A stretch of 64,000 nt of DNA, from the NCBI GenBank assembly GCA_900540385.1, contig UQFY01000008.1, positions 1 to 64,000 on the forward strand, in the 5' to 3' direction. Shown here piece after piece: positions 10,013 to 19,658 of this stretch. The stretch is from an uncultured Mollicutes bacterium (lineage in GTDB: Bacteria > Bacillota_I > Bacilli_A > RFN20 > CAG-826). The notes beneath the pieces are model-generated. The model saw only the letters and a list, made by a program, of their open reading frames with translations. It was not told the DNA's origin and made no database searches. Numbering within the stretch: position 1 is the stretch's first letter; every line of letters begins with the position of its first letter. A program made the position numbers and the translations under genes.

Positions 10013-11799
10013 GGGGGTGTTCGAAAACCTAAAAGGCGAGTAGGCCCCCCTTTTATTGTGCCTTTCTATAGCAATTTTCAAACATTGCTTGGTTGATTCT
10101 GCTTCCCTTTTTGGCTAATCGTTTCTGATTTGGCTTTTTGAATATCTCCGGCTCAAGGTTATCTGGCGCTTTCCAAAACGAATTGAGCTTGCCTGTTTCA
10201 AAATAGCGGAATAGCTTGGCTATGTTCAGCCCCAATGAGTTAAGCATGATTTCGGTCGATACCTTTTCGATCCCCCTTCGCCTCGCTCTGGTGTATCCAT
10301 AGTCTTGCTTGGTGATCCCGAAAACGCCTTCGACCTGTATCGAGCGGTTCACCCTTATCTCGATGTCTTTGGGGGAACATAAGTTTTCATGAGCCTTATA
10401 CTTGTACCTTTCAAGTTCCTTGACTACTTCAAATATTTTGAAATCTTCGTCCTGGAGCCTCATGTATTTCTTGCAAAACGGCATCCATGGGCACGAATTG
10501 CAGCCATCGACGCGATAGAAAACGGCCTCTTTCTTCCTTGGATGGCGTTTTTCTAGTTTGATTTCGCGGCCGACAAAACCATTCAGGCATTTAATCGTGC
10601 CGTCGTCATTCAGGCGATAGCAGTCCGGGTTCCTCGCCGATTTGTTCCCCTCCCAGGACTGGTGCTTGACATAGCTTTCGATGTTCCTCTCGTCGAGATA
10701 GCGGTAATTGTCCAAAGAGCCGTATCCCGCATCGGCACATATCCTCTTGGGGAAGCAACCGTATAGCCTTGCAAACCTGTCGATAACGTCCACAAAAACA
10801 TTAATGTCGGTCCTTTCCTGGGAGACGTGGTAGGAGAATACATACCCCATTATCACGAGGAGCTGAACGTTATAAGCGGCGTGCATGTTGCTGCCCAGCC
10901 CGGAATAGTAATCGGCCTTGAGGGCCATTGCGGTAGCGTCGCGGTCCGTCTTGTAATACGATTTTCTTTTCGGCCCGCATATCTCTTCCTTCTCTTCGTA
11001 TTCCATCACTTTATCCAACAATGCGGATAGGGTTTTGTTGAGCCTGCGGAATGTCGTTGAATCGAATTCGCCCTCCCTTTCCCTCAGGTGCGTGATGGCG
11101 TAAGCGACCGTCGAGCTTTTGACCATCGCCTCGCCGTTGTAGTTGGCGATCAGGTTGTGCTCCTTTATGATGCTCCCTATTTTGGCCGATATGTTCTTGT
11201 GGTGCTTGATGGGTTTCCAAACAAATTTATATTTGTTTGCGTTCGCCTCGTATTTGGTCCCGTCGATGAAGGCGTCCTCGAATTCCATGCCGGTCGTTTT
11301 TCGTATTTCCGAATTGATCAGCGAAAAGATTTCTTCCTCGTTCGGGACAATCACCTTATTTATGAATTCGCAGAACTTGGTGTGCCTTGGCGTCTCCTGC
11401 TCCATCAGATACATGTAGCGGAGGTCGAACATGCACGCTTCCTCGAGCTCCCTTAGCGTGTATCTATCGAAGGCGAACCCATAAAGAATGGTTGCGAACA
11501 AACGATAGTAATTGTATCCGGGCCTTCCTCCCGAAGGCGTGTTGCTCTTTATGTATTTACCGATAATCCCTCCTACTCCAGAACCATCCAAAAGAGCGAG
11601 GAACTTGTCCATTTTCTCCCGTTCCTTAACATCAAGGTCTAAGGAGGGGACCAAAAAGATTTTTCCTGTGTTAAAATAGGGCATATCAATACCTCCGTAA
11701 GCAAGAGATATTGTAACAAAAGAGGTGATTTCTTACGATTTCACCCTTTTTCATAATGAAAAGGGCTGTCATTCACCTTTTAGGTTTCCGAACAGCCCC
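10013..11799 (-). mobile_element. IS1182-family insertion sequence
   Basis: A complete element with one transposase gene. The ends are imperfect terminal inverted repeats of about 30 bases: both read GGGG, one variable base, TGTTCG, one variable base, AAACCTAAAAGG inward from 10013 (plus) and 11799 (minus). Inside the left end a further hairpin (AAAAGGGGG at 10009-10017 with CCCCCCTTTT at 10045-10054) can terminate the transposase mRNA. Near the right end CCCTTTTTCA/TGAAAAGGG (11744-11765) is another inverted repeat. No convincing target duplication is visible in the AT-rich flanks. The base composition is clearly richer in G+C than the surrounding lipoprotein genes, which indicates recent arrival. 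Confidence 0.85.
10053..11684 (-). CDS. IS1182-family DDE transposase
   Basis: Transposase of 543 residues, apparently intact. A GGAGG site precedes the ATG. Typical family signs are visible: N-terminal GGRPGYNYYRLFATILYG region, the catalytic-core stretch FIDGTKYEANANKYKFVW with the first Asp, ADAGYGS with the second Asp, a Cys pair region (CNSCPWMPFCKKY), and QVEGVFG with the likely catalytic Glu followed by YGYTRARRRG. The length fits IS1182-type transposases (about 450-550 residues). Codon use is GC-rich (many AGG, CTC, GCC codons) unlike its neighbours. Long open frames on the opposite strand are by-products of that composition. Confidence 0.93.
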   Translation of the reverse strand: MPYFNTGKIFLVPSLDLDVKEREKMDKFLALLDGSGVGGIIGKYIKSNTPSGGRPGYNYYRLFATILYGFAFDRYTLRELEEACMFDLRYMYLMEQETPRHTKFCEFINKVIVPNEEEIFSLINSEIRKTTGMEFEDAFIDGTKYEANANKYKFVWKPIKHHKNISAKIGSIIKEHNLIANYNGEAMVKSSTVAYAITHLREREGEFDSTTFRRLNKTLSALLDKVMEYEEKEEICGPKRKSYYKTDRDATAMALKADYYSGLGSNMHAAYNVQLLVIMGYVFSYHVSQERTDINVFVDVIDRFARLYGCFPKRICADAGYGSLDNYRYLDERNIESYVKHQSWEGNKSARNPDCYRLNDDGTIKCLNGFVGREIKLEKRHPRKKEAVFYRVDGCNSCPWMPFCKKYMRLQDEDFKIFEVVKELERYKYKAHENLCSPKDIEIRVNRSIQVEGVFGITKQDYGYTRARRRGIEKVSTEIMLNSLGLNIAKLFRYFETGKLNSFWKAPDNLEPEIFKKPNQKRLAKKGSRINQAMFENCYRKAQ

Positions 11800-11820
11800 T
11801 TGAAAGAGAATAAGAAAACT

Positions 11821-14235
11821 TTATTTTGCTTTTGTTAATGCTTGACCTTTTACGGCTTCACCACTAGGCTCATTTTCGAAAACAAGCTTGCTTCCATCGC
11901 TAGATAAAGACAATTCAATGCTAACAGGGTTGTTAGAACGAGTTGCACTGATTTTGATGGAATTGCCGGCTGCAGTATAAGAGTAATCACCTTCTTCGAT
12001 AATGGTGTATTCCTCAACGCCGCCACCATAATCATCATAATACTCATCTACCCAGGATAAATGGCATTTAGAAGAAGTGGTGAATTCCAAGGAAATGACG
12101 CATGAGTTATACCCATCGTAACTATCCGTAAAACTGACTTTGCCATTATCGGACCACTTTGTTCCTAAAACAGGATTTTCCAAAGTTTCTTCTTTGACGA
12201 AGACGTAGGTCTTATTCGTAACATCAATCGTTAAAGTAACCTTTTTGCCATTCCCAGAAAGGGTAAGGGTGGCTCCATTTACGGTATAGGTATACCCGGT
12301 TACACCATTGTAGGTTGCGTTACCTTCACCATCTAAGATCAAGGTTGTTTCGGCATCACTTGAAACTTTATATTCGCCATAGTATTCGTCCAATAAGGCA
12401 CGTCTAGGACTATATTTGCCAGTTTGTTTCAAGGCATATTTAAGTTGCCCATCAACGAGAATGTTATAGGATTGGTAAGCTTTGGCAAAATCAATAGCGT
12501 CTTTCCCTTCGGTGAGAACGAATTCAATATTATTTCCAAGAACGAAATAATCGTTTCTTGTATCTACGACAAAGCGAGTAATGATGCTTGCATCGCTAAA
12601 ATCATTTACCTCTCCCTTCTTCACCAATTGGAAAGCGGTGAGAGAATCTTTAGAAGAAAGCTCTACTTGATCGACATATCCACGGTACATATCACGGATA
12701 TAGTTTGGAGTGTCTTCGCTTTTACGATGAGCAAAATAGAAGCTAGTACCTATGACGTTACTAGATGTAAAAGGAGAAGCTGCTAATAAGTTGTTCCCAT
12801 CAAAATACATAGCGAATGAATTGCCGCCTTCATCTTTGATGGTCATCATTCCTTTTTTGGCGTCAGAGGCGGATTCAACTTGATAAGCCTTTGAATTCAA
12901 CGTGAAATAGCCAGAATCATCAATGTTTATGGCACAGAAGGCAGGCCATTGAATTTCCTCGACGTTTCCTTTTTCTATGACGGATCCAAAATAAGAACCA
13001 ATAAAGGAATAGTTAGCGAATTTGCCACCTTCTTTTTCAGTTACAACAAAGGAAATAGAAGTGGAGTCTTTTATCTCAGGAATTGTTATTTCGTAGTATC
13101 CATCGACTAGATTCGTGTCAGTAAGGGTAACAGTCTCGTCTTTTCCATAAGTTGCTGGAGTATAGGTGTAGGTTAAGCTTGCAACCTTAAAGGAAGCTTC
13201 GCTTGTTGTTACTTTCAAATAATTCTTTTCGCCAGAAAGAACACCATTGACTTCTGTATAGGTATTTCCTTCCTTTTTAAATAAGGAAAGAGTTAAGTGC
13301 TCGGAGTTGGTGAATTTCACTGGGTGAGTATTCGCGATTGTTTTAACCTTAATGGTGATGTCTTTGCTTGGCATCACGAAAGAAAGAGTGTTCTTTCCTT
13401 CTTCTAAGGCAATTTCTTTATTATCCATTTCAGGAATGATAATTCCAGATGGCTTTAAAGAATCCCTGCTTGTTAAAGTGACGGTCACTAAACGAGAGCA
13501 TTCCGCTTTCGAATCATGACTCCAAATGTTTTCGTCGGTTGGAGAAGTGGCTCCTTCCTCAATGACATAATCTAAGGTGTAGTTACATTCGATTAAGCTA
13601 ATAAAAGAAGAAGTGTCCTCGTCTTTATTGATTTTATACAAACGGTTTTTTGTATTGATCGTGATAATGACATCACCTTTCGGCATAAGGAAACTATAGG
13701 TTCCATCTTTGTTATCGGTGATTTCAAGTGTTGTTCCATTCGAAGTAACCTGGACGTCTTTGAAAACATAGCCAGACTTCACTTTATATCCGAAGGTGAC
13801 GGTCTTTCCTTCTTCTTCTGAAGAGGGGGCATCCGTGATTTCTACATGTTCGGCATTGCCATTAGTAATAGCGTATTTGCTTGCTTTTGCTTCGCTTTCA
13901 ACGCTGATGGTCACGTTTTCATTAGGCATGGTAAAAGAGTATTTCTTATTGCCTAAAGAAGAACATTCCACGTTATTTGCTAAGACTTTCGTTACGAGAA
14001 TCGTGTTCTCGTCATAAGTTAGAGTAAGAGTAACGGTATCTCCTTCTTTTGCTTCCAAAGGAACATTGATTTGAATGTTCTTCGGAAGATTATTAGAGAT
14101 GCTATGACTTGCTTTTATAACTTCAGATGATGGTGTTTCTAAGGAAGATTCACTAGAACTTTCATTGTTGTTATCGCAGCTTACTAAAGTAAGTAAGCTT
14201 GCGACAGAAAGAAGAAATAAGTTTCTCTTTTTCAT
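11821..14235 (-). CDS. Repeat-module surface lipoprotein
   Basis: Lipoprotein of 804 residues; lipobox TLVSC with Cys20, then a Ser/Glu-rich linker. At least four modules end with the MP-type strand (FTMPNENVTISV, FLMPKGDVIITI, FVMPSKDITIKV and a fourth weaker ITIPEIKD copy), the same style as the two paralogues at 4.4-9.4 kb. The C-terminal third has a different build: tandem stretches of about 70 residues with GNATYNG, GNGKKVTLTID and a SWVDEYYDDY region, resembling small beta-barrel lipocalin-like repeats, though I cannot assign a family. Its ATG overlaps the TGA of the upstream gene by four bases (ATGA), so translation is probably coupled. Last gene of a three-gene operon; the IS lies just behind it. 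Confidence 0.8.
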   Translation of the reverse strand: MKKRNLFLLSVASLLTLVSCDNNNESSSESSLETPSSEVIKASHSISNNLPKNIQINVPLEAKEGDTVTLTLTYDENTILVTKVLANNVECSSLGNKKYSFTMPNENVTISVESEAKASKYAITNGNAEHVEITDAPSSEEEGKTVTFGYKVKSGYVFKDVQVTSNGTTLEITDNKDGTYSFLMPKGDVIITINTKNRLYKINKDEDTSSFISLIECNYTLDYVIEEGATSPTDENIWSHDSKAECSRLVTVTLTSRDSLKPSGIIIPEMDNKEIALEEGKNTLSFVMPSKDITIKVKTIANTHPVKFTNSEHLTLSLFKKEGNTYTEVNGVLSGEKNYLKVTTSEASFKVASLTYTYTPATYGKDETVTLTDTNLVDGYYEITIPEIKDSTSISFVVTEKEGGKFANYSFIGSYFGSVIEKGNVEEIQWPAFCAINIDDSGYFTLNSKAYQVESASDAKKGMMTIKDEGGNSFAMYFDGNNLLAASPFTSSNVIGTSFYFAHRKSEDTPNYIRDMYRGYVDQVELSSKDSLTAFQLVKKGEVNDFSDASIITRFVVDTRNDYFVLGNNIEFVLTEGKDAIDFAKAYQSYNILVDGQLKYALKQTGKYSPRRALLDEYYGEYKVSSDAETTLILDGEGNATYNGVTGYTYTVNGATLTLSGNGKKVTLTIDVTNKTYVFVKEETLENPVLGTKWSDNGKVSFTDSYDGYNSCVISLEFTTSSKCHLSWVDEYYDDYGGGVEEYTIIEEGDYSYTAAGNSIKISATRSNNPVSIELSLSSDGSKLVFENEPSGEAVKGQALTKAK

Positions 14236-16142
14236 TCTGCATCAGCTCCCGTATTTGTTTTTAAAAGACCGGAATCGCTATTCCATTCGGAATATGGATT
14301 TAAGTTAAAGGTGAAGATGTGTTCACGTCCGCTTGTTTCTCCATAACGAGTGTCGGTACGTTGGGTTGTGGTTGGATTGCCTTGCTTATCGGTGTAGCCT
14401 AAATCGAAATAATTATCGCCTTCGTAGTATTTGATAGAGACACTCATTCCATCTGGCAAGGTGAAAGTGAAAGTATCTCCTTCTAATTTTCCTTGTGGGA
14501 AGGTCTTTGGCTCTTTTGGATCATCCTTGCCTTCTTCATGTTTGTAGCACCAATATCTTCCATCACCATAAACACGGAGGGCGTATTGAGGGATGTTTTC
14601 TGCTCTTCCAAGGCTACCATAGTCATAGGAGAAGAAATCGCCCATGAAATGCTCATATCCCGCTTTCACTGGTCCAAGTTGTTTGGTCTTGAATTCATAG
14701 CCTAAGAAGGTGTTATTGATGTTTGTGACTTTGCAAGAACCATTAATCAATTTTCCACCAACCTCATAGTTATAATCGATGGTGGAAACATGGCCGTTAG
14801 CTAAGGTGATTCTTAAAGAAGTAGTGCCTTCATATCCTACATAATTGCTAGCCCATCTGCCATAAATGTTGTCCTTATGGTAATAGTCAAAGATGGTTTC
14901 GGAAGCCAATTGAGCAAGGGCTCTCGTTTTTGTGACATAAACGTTTTCATCTTCTTTTTCGAAGACATAAGCGGAAAGAGCGTTTTCGCTATAGTCAGGA
15001 AGAAGTAAAGAAGCAGAGGTTCCAGACTTTCTCACTTTGTTATTTCTAAATTCGAAGAAATAATTCTTTCCGTCATCGTATTTGGCAATTCCAGAAGGCA
15101 CTTTGCCTGTGTTAGAGAAGTCGGTCACGAATCCTTCCGGTGTCATATAGGTAACGTCTTTGTTATAAGTTTCGCCATTTAGCTCTTCTAAATAGTTATA
15201 GTCAAAACCTTTGCCACCATCTTTTAAGGCGTTAGCGAGTTCTTCGAAAGCGTTTTTTAAAGGAAGGTTTTCTGCGACTTCTTCATAGGCTTGAGGCTTA
15301 TCAATGTCTGTTTTGCTGGCTAATTGGATGTCTAAACTTCCAGTAAGCCAGTTATAGACGGAAGTGTCATACTCATATTGCATTCTTTGAGTTTTCAAAT
15401 CTGCATGGATGACATTGTCTTTGACAGAAAGGATAATGGAATTTCTTTCTGCTTCAAAGGATTGCCCAAAGAAAAGAGCGGAAACAAGGAAGTCATCAGA
15501 ATTTACAGTGTAGGTTCCGTCGCTATTTTTACGGATTTCATTCCATTTAATTTGAGTGAATGGATTGGAGAAATACGTATCATAAGCGGTTGGAACTTGA
15601 ATTTCATATCCATCTTCATCGTGGTCGGTACTCATATATGGAACTTCATGAACCTTATTATCTGCGCCGACATAAAGACGGGTTAAATTGCCTTTTGCAT
15701 TCTTAAAGACACGGAAATTGTAGCCATCATCAGCTGGATCCGTATCAGGGGTGGATTTAGCACGGATCTCGCTCTTTAAAGTGCTAGAAGCTTGACCGGC
15801 AAAGCGATCAACGACAATTTTCTCATCTGCGCTATAGGTTCCGCCAGTTGTGCTATCGGTAACTTCAGCGGAGAAATCCCAAGTGATAGTACCTTTGATG
15901 GTAACGCCACCAGCTTTTAATTCGTTGAAATAAGCTTCGGTTAATTCATCATAATTTCCTGGTTTTGGATCAATTGGAGATTCGCTTTCATCAGGCTTTG
16001 GGTCAACAGGATTTACCGAAGAGACAAAATCTCCGGTACGGTTAGAAGAAGCGGAGGATTCTTCGCTTCCATTAGAAGGCTTGTCACATCCAGCTAAAAC
16101 AAGTGGAGTGAGGGCTAATAAACAAATGATTTTCTTTTTCAT
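14232..16142 (-). CDS. Lipoprotein of unknown function
   Basis: Lipoprotein of 636 residues with lipobox VLAGC (Cys19) and a Ser/Pro-rich linker containing two PKP-type repeats (VDPKPDESESPIDPKPG). The ATG at 16142 is chosen because AGGA lies 7 bases upstream; two further in-frame starts upstream (16148 and 16175) are less well placed. The 5' context GGACATGTATATGAAAA repeats almost exactly that of the second lipoprotein near 2584. The mature part is about 600 residues with many aromatic and Asp/Asn residues; no known domain is recognised. It sits between two lipoprotein genes, 11 bases after the upstream stop and overlapping the downstream start. Confidence 0.8.
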   Translation of the reverse strand: MKKKIICLLALTPLVLAGCDKPSNGSEESSASSNRTGDFVSSVNPVDPKPDESESPIDPKPGNYDELTEAYFNELKAGGVTIKGTITWDFSAEVTDSTTGGTYSADEKIVVDRFAGQASSTLKSEIRAKSTPDTDPADDGYNFRVFKNAKGNLTRLYVGADNKVHEVPYMSTDHDEDGYEIQVPTAYDTYFSNPFTQIKWNEIRKNSDGTYTVNSDDFLVSALFFGQSFEAERNSIILSVKDNVIHADLKTQRMQYEYDTSVYNWLTGSLDIQLASKTDIDKPQAYEEVAENLPLKNAFEELANALKDGGKGFDYNYLEELNGETYNKDVTYMTPEGFVTDFSNTGKVPSGIAKYDDGKNYFFEFRNNKVRKSGTSASLLLPDYSENALSAYVFEKEDENVYVTKTRALAQLASETIFDYYHKDNIYGRWASNYVGYEGTTSLRITLANGHVSTIDYNYEVGGKLINGSCKVTNINNTFLGYEFKTKQLGPVKAGYEHFMGDFFSYDYGSLGRAENIPQYALRVYGDGRYWCYKHEEGKDDPKEPKTFPQGKLEGDTFTFTLPDGMSVSIKYYEGDNYFDLGYTDKQGNPTTTQRTDTRYGETSGREHIFTFNLNPYSEWNSDSGLLKTNTGADAE

Positions 16143-16153
16143 ATACATGTCCT

Positions 16154-18274
16154 TTATTGTTCGTATGCTTGCCATTTGGCATAGTAAGTGGTGTTGGAAT
16201 TGATTGGATCGCCTTCATCGGCTTCTTCGTTACCTTCTGGATCTTTAAACCAACCAAGGAATCGGTAACCTTTTCTTCTTGCGGAAGGGAAGGTGACCTT
16301 GCTTCCTTTTGTAACGGTTTGAACGGTATTTTCCGCTCCTTCGTAGTTATAATCGAAGGTGAGAGTAACCATTTCGTCGTATTTGACGTCGATAACGAGA
16401 TAGCTATTTACGGCGTTGGCATCATAGGTGAAGTAGACGTCTAATGTTAAACGCTTGCTTATGCCATCTTCTTCATAATTTTGAACGCTGGAGAGTTCTA
16501 CGCAATATTTATTGCCAACTAATCCTGCTTTAAGATCTGGCCATAATGTCTTATCTAGCTTCTGGCTATATGGTCTAAGAATGGAATCCACTTGGGCATA
16601 CATAACGGTTTGCTCATAAGCGGATAAACTTGAGTCTCCATCAAAGTCAAATTGGGAAAGAGCACCGAAAGCGTATTGGAACTGAATTTGTTTGCTTGCT
16701 TCATCCACAAATAAGTTAACTTTATTGTAGATACCACCAATGACTGGTAAAGAGTTGAAACGTTCTTCACCAAGAATTGCTTTCGCTTTTTCTAAATCGG
16801 CATCATCTTTGAAATAATCATTCCAAGTAAGATTGTCGCCATCTTTCACTTTCGAAATATCAATGCCACTTAATGTGGAACCGATATTGCTATATTCCGT
16901 AACGAGCTTGTAATAGACGACGGCATCGCTAGAAGAAGCCGCATAAATCATGCTGACTGTAATCTTATTTTCATCACGAAGATCTACCTTAGCAAAATAT
17001 ATAAGAGCGGTGGTAACGTCTGTGAAATTCGCAGAATTGAAGATATCACAATGAGTATCTCCATAGGTGAAGGAATATAAACCCTCCTCTTCCTTTTTAA
17101 AGAAAAGAGAGGAAACATCAAATTGAGGGAATGGATTTTGTCCATTGCTATACCCTAAGGCAAGACCTTGGTTAAAGTAACCCTTATCACCAATTTTGAT
17201 GATATTTTGAAGGTTATTATCCTTTGTAAGATAGTAAGCGTCTTCTGATTGAACTTGATCCTTATTATTTAAGGTTTGTTTTAGAAGAGTGTTCTCTTGA
17301 TAAAGGGCTTTATTCTTCGAAGAGAAGCTTCCTTTATCGTTCCAACTTAAATTAGATAAACGATAAGTGGTTGAAGTCTCTGTGTAATTATGGTTTTGTA
17401 ATTTTTCAAAAGCCTTTTGGAAAGTCGCATCTTCTTTCCCTTTAATAGGATTATGGAAGTTTTTTGTGACTTCTTCGTTGGCTTTGCCATAAGCTAGCAC
17501 TGTTCCAGAAAATTCATATTGAAGAGTGTATGAGGTTTGATAATTCGAATCGTAACGTTGTTGAACTTCTGTGGAGAGAGTGTAAGCGTAGATTTGTCCA
17601 TCTTTGACCTTCAAATCGAATTTAGCGGCGGCTGGTAAAGTATTTGCACCATAGAAATTGCCTGAGATTTTTCTTCTGAAATCGATTGAAACATCACTTT
17701 TTAAGGTGTAGGTGTCTTTATCTTCTTTCTCAAACATTGTTGAATTTAGTTGAGAGAAGATATTGGCTAAACCTGAATCTGCCCAGTTAACGTAACTTGT
17801 TCCTTGGGCGGTTTCTTGAGTGACAGGGTAAAGAAAGACTTCGTTGTTAACGAGAAGATATTTTTGACAGACATATCCCATCGTGTTTTTCGCCAAATCG
17901 GCACTGGCTTCCAAAGTGTCTTTATTAGGGGTTCCGCTCGCGGAATCTACGCCCTTATATTGTTGATAGGCATATTCGTTTTTGGTGTTTTGTACGTCAA
18001 GATAGAAACGATAATACTGAGATTGTTTTGAGTTTCCTTCTCCGAAAGTCGCAGTCGTGGTAACTAATGACTCAAGACTTACGCCATCAGATAAATTTCT
18101 TAACATGGTTTGAAGAGCTTTGTAATCTGCCATCTCATCCTTCGAAGAAACGATATCTTCTGAAGAAGGAGAAGAAACGGACGAACTCGGAACTGTCTGC
18201 TCTTGGCAAGAAGCCAATAAGGATAAAGCGGACAAACTTAGCAAAGCTTTTTTCCATTTGTTGTTATTTTTCAT
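16154..18274 (-). CDS. Lipoprotein with C-terminal InlB-B repeat
   Basis: Lipoprotein of 706 residues; lipobox LLASC (Cys23). The ATG at 18274 has GGAGG with a 6-base gap; an in-frame ATG at 18295 has no such site. After a Ser-rich linker comes a large region of unknown fold with several Tyr/Asp-rich strands. The last 70 residues form a clear Listeria-Bacteroides (InlB B, Flg_new) repeat: VTLTFDYNYEG, VTKGSKVTFPSARRKGYRF, LGWFKDPEG, NTTYYAKW. These repeats mediate surface interactions in other bacteria. First gene of the three-lipoprotein operon, behind a good sigma-A promoter. Confidence 0.83.
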   Translation of the reverse strand: MKNNNKWKKALLSLSALSLLASCQEQTVPSSSVSSPSSEDIVSSKDEMADYKALQTMLRNLSDGVSLESLVTTTATFGEGNSKQSQYYRFYLDVQNTKNEYAYQQYKGVDSASGTPNKDTLEASADLAKNTMGYVCQKYLLVNNEVFLYPVTQETAQGTSYVNWADSGLANIFSQLNSTMFEKEDKDTYTLKSDVSIDFRRKISGNFYGANTLPAAAKFDLKVKDGQIYAYTLSTEVQQRYDSNYQTSYTLQYEFSGTVLAYGKANEEVTKNFHNPIKGKEDATFQKAFEKLQNHNYTETSTTYRLSNLSWNDKGSFSSKNKALYQENTLLKQTLNNKDQVQSEDAYYLTKDNNLQNIIKIGDKGYFNQGLALGYSNGQNPFPQFDVSSLFFKKEEEGLYSFTYGDTHCDIFNSANFTDVTTALIYFAKVDLRDENKITVSMIYAASSSDAVVYYKLVTEYSNIGSTLSGIDISKVKDGDNLTWNDYFKDDADLEKAKAILGEERFNSLPVIGGIYNKVNLFVDEASKQIQFQYAFGALSQFDFDGDSSLSAYEQTVMYAQVDSILRPYSQKLDKTLWPDLKAGLVGNKYCVELSSVQNYEEDGISKRLTLDVYFTYDANAVNSYLVIDVKYDEMVTLTFDYNYEGAENTVQTVTKGSKVTFPSARRKGYRFLGWFKDPEGNEEADEGDPINSNTTYYAKWQAYEQ

Positions 18275-18301
18275 TTTTTCCTCCAAATTTCGCATGCTAG
18301 C

Positions 18302-18329
18302 ATTATCCCTTAAAAGAAAAAAGTTTCAA
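18302..18329 (-). promoter_or_regulatory. Sigma-A-type promoter of lipoprotein operon
   Basis: Minus strand TTGAAA (18329-18324), spacer 16, GATAAT (18307-18302), 27 bases before the ATG of the first gene in the three-lipoprotein operon. The previous gene ends in a terminator, so this promoter is needed. Confidence 0.6.
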
Positions 18330-18390
18330 TGTTTATTCACCATATTCACTTAGTATTTTTTAAATAAGGAAGGATTAACCCTTTTTCTAA

Positions 18391-18420
18391 GAAAAAGAAA
18401 ACACGCCCCGAGGACGTGTT
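18391..18420 (-). terminator. Terminator of SHOCT-protein gene
   Basis: AACACG (18400-18405) and CGTGTT (18415-18420) pair with extra inner C/G pairs; on the minus strand a T-rich run follows immediately. Confidence 0.65.
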
Positions 18421-18448
18421 ATGAATGAAAAACCTATATCAGTTTAGA

Positions 18449-19225
18449 CTAGAGAAGTTCTTTTTTCTTGGCGTCAAATTCTTCTTGCGTAATGACACCA
18501 TTGTCTAAGAGGCTCTTATATTTTAAAAGAAGATTGAGTCTTTCTTCTTGGTTTATTTCTTGCTTTGGCAATGATTCTTTTGCTTCTTTATTCGCTAATG
18601 GAGTGGATTCTGCTTCTTCGCCTTCTTCGATGTCAATTTTCATTAAGATAAGGGCAATTAAAACGACGATTTCAAAAGCTAAAACGAGCATAGACGTGAT
18701 CATGCTGAGGAAATTGGAAGCGATAATGTAAAAAATGATGTTCAAAAATTCTGAAAGAACAAAGAGAGAAAATTCAACAATCAAAACGATTCTTGCGATC
18801 TTAGGTGATTTTTTGGTTAGAAGGGCACATATTATGCCAACAGCGAGTTGAAGAATAGAAAGAACTAAAGTAACAATTACGGTGCTAGTATAGTCGTTGA
18901 TTGCAGTAAAGACGGCAGCAATAAAAGAATAGGTCGCTGAGAGTAAAACATACTCGCTAAGAAATTTTATTAAGATTTGACCACCCTTGCTCTTATCTTT
19001 TGTAAAAGCAAGGATCCAGGCACTATACAAGATAAACCCGAGTGCAAGGAAGATGCCTAGAACAATAGTTAAATAGAGATGCCAATAAGAAGAAAAGGTA
19101 AAGGAATCGGCGGCAACAATAAGTGAAATGATATAGAGAATCAAACTAATTGAATACACAACGATTGCCATGATGAGGGAGGCTAAGAACAGCTGTTTTG
19201 GGACAATATATTTTTCTTTATTCAT
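18449..19225 (-). CDS. Membrane protein with SHOCT domain
   Basis: A 258-residue protein with about six predicted membrane helices in the first 200 residues. After a charged stretch (about 205-225) it ends with a SHOCT (short C-terminal) domain: LLLKYKSLLDNGVITQEEFD, then AKKKELL. SHOCT domains sit at the ends of many unrelated membrane proteins and are thought to help oligomerisation or localisation; no enzymatic role is visible. The start has AGGA about 11 bases upstream. It stands alone, with its own terminator and a candidate promoter, transcribed away from the Opp operon. Confidence 0.82.
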   Translation of the reverse strand: MNKEKYIVPKQLFLASLIMAIVVYSISLILYIISLIVAADSFTFSSYWHLYLTIVLGIFLALGFILYSAWILAFTKDKSKGGQILIKFLSEYVLLSATYSFIAAVFTAINDYTSTVIVTLVLSILQLAVGIICALLTKKSPKIARIVLIVEFSLFVLSEFLNIIFYIIASNFLSMITSMLVLAFEIVVLIALILMKIDIEEGEEAESTPLANKEAKESLPKQEINQEERLNLLLKYKSLLDNGVITQEEFDAKKKELL

Positions 19226-19264
19226 AAAAAAGAAATCCTTTCGGCAACAAGTATCTCACTATTG

Positions 19265-19292
19265 TTTATCAAAATAGATAACCTGCTTTCAA
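19265..19292 (-). promoter_or_regulatory. Candidate promoter of SHOCT gene
   Basis: Minus strand TTGAAA (19292-19287), spacer 16, GATAAA (19270-19265), about 40 bases before the ATG. The layout matches the lipoprotein-operon promoter at 18302-18329. Confidence 0.45.
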
Positions 19293-19595
19293 TTCATGAA
19301 TCTGACTCTGATAGCCAAGAAACAAACGCAAGGAAAAAATCATAAATATTGCATTTTAAAGAACGATTTTTTCTATCAAAACTAAAAACCTCATTTTCAA
19401 CATGGGACGACGTCGTTTTTTCTGCAAGGCTTATTTTTTATTGAAAATGACCCAAAAAATGAAAAGAAGTTTTTAACCAAAAAGTAGGATTATCAGTATT
19501 ATTTTCTGAAAAAACATGGAATGAAATAAAACAACACTCTCAAAAACATCGATGGATACTTCATTTTAAAAAATAGCAAAAAACGAAAATAATTG
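19293..19595. other. Divergent intergenic region
   Basis: AT-rich stretch between the SHOCT gene and oppA with no gene I can support. ACGACGTCGT (near 19410) is a short perfect palindrome that might be an operator. Confidence 0.4.
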
Positions 19596-19625
19596 TTGAC
19601 AACTTGCCATTTTACGGAAAAATAT
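19596..19625 (+). promoter_or_regulatory. Candidate oppA promoter
   Basis: A perfect TTGACA (19596-19601) is followed after about 18 bases by AAATAT (19620-19625), a weak -10, and 21 bases later by the AGGAGG of oppA. Confidence 0.5.
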
Positions 19626-19658
19626 CGCCACAAGTTCAAAAGAACTAGGAGGATTTTT

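Noticed and set aside
10610..11456. Long open frames opposite the transposase gene
   Set aside because: They arise from the GC-rich codon pattern of the transposase; no ribosome site or family resemblance.
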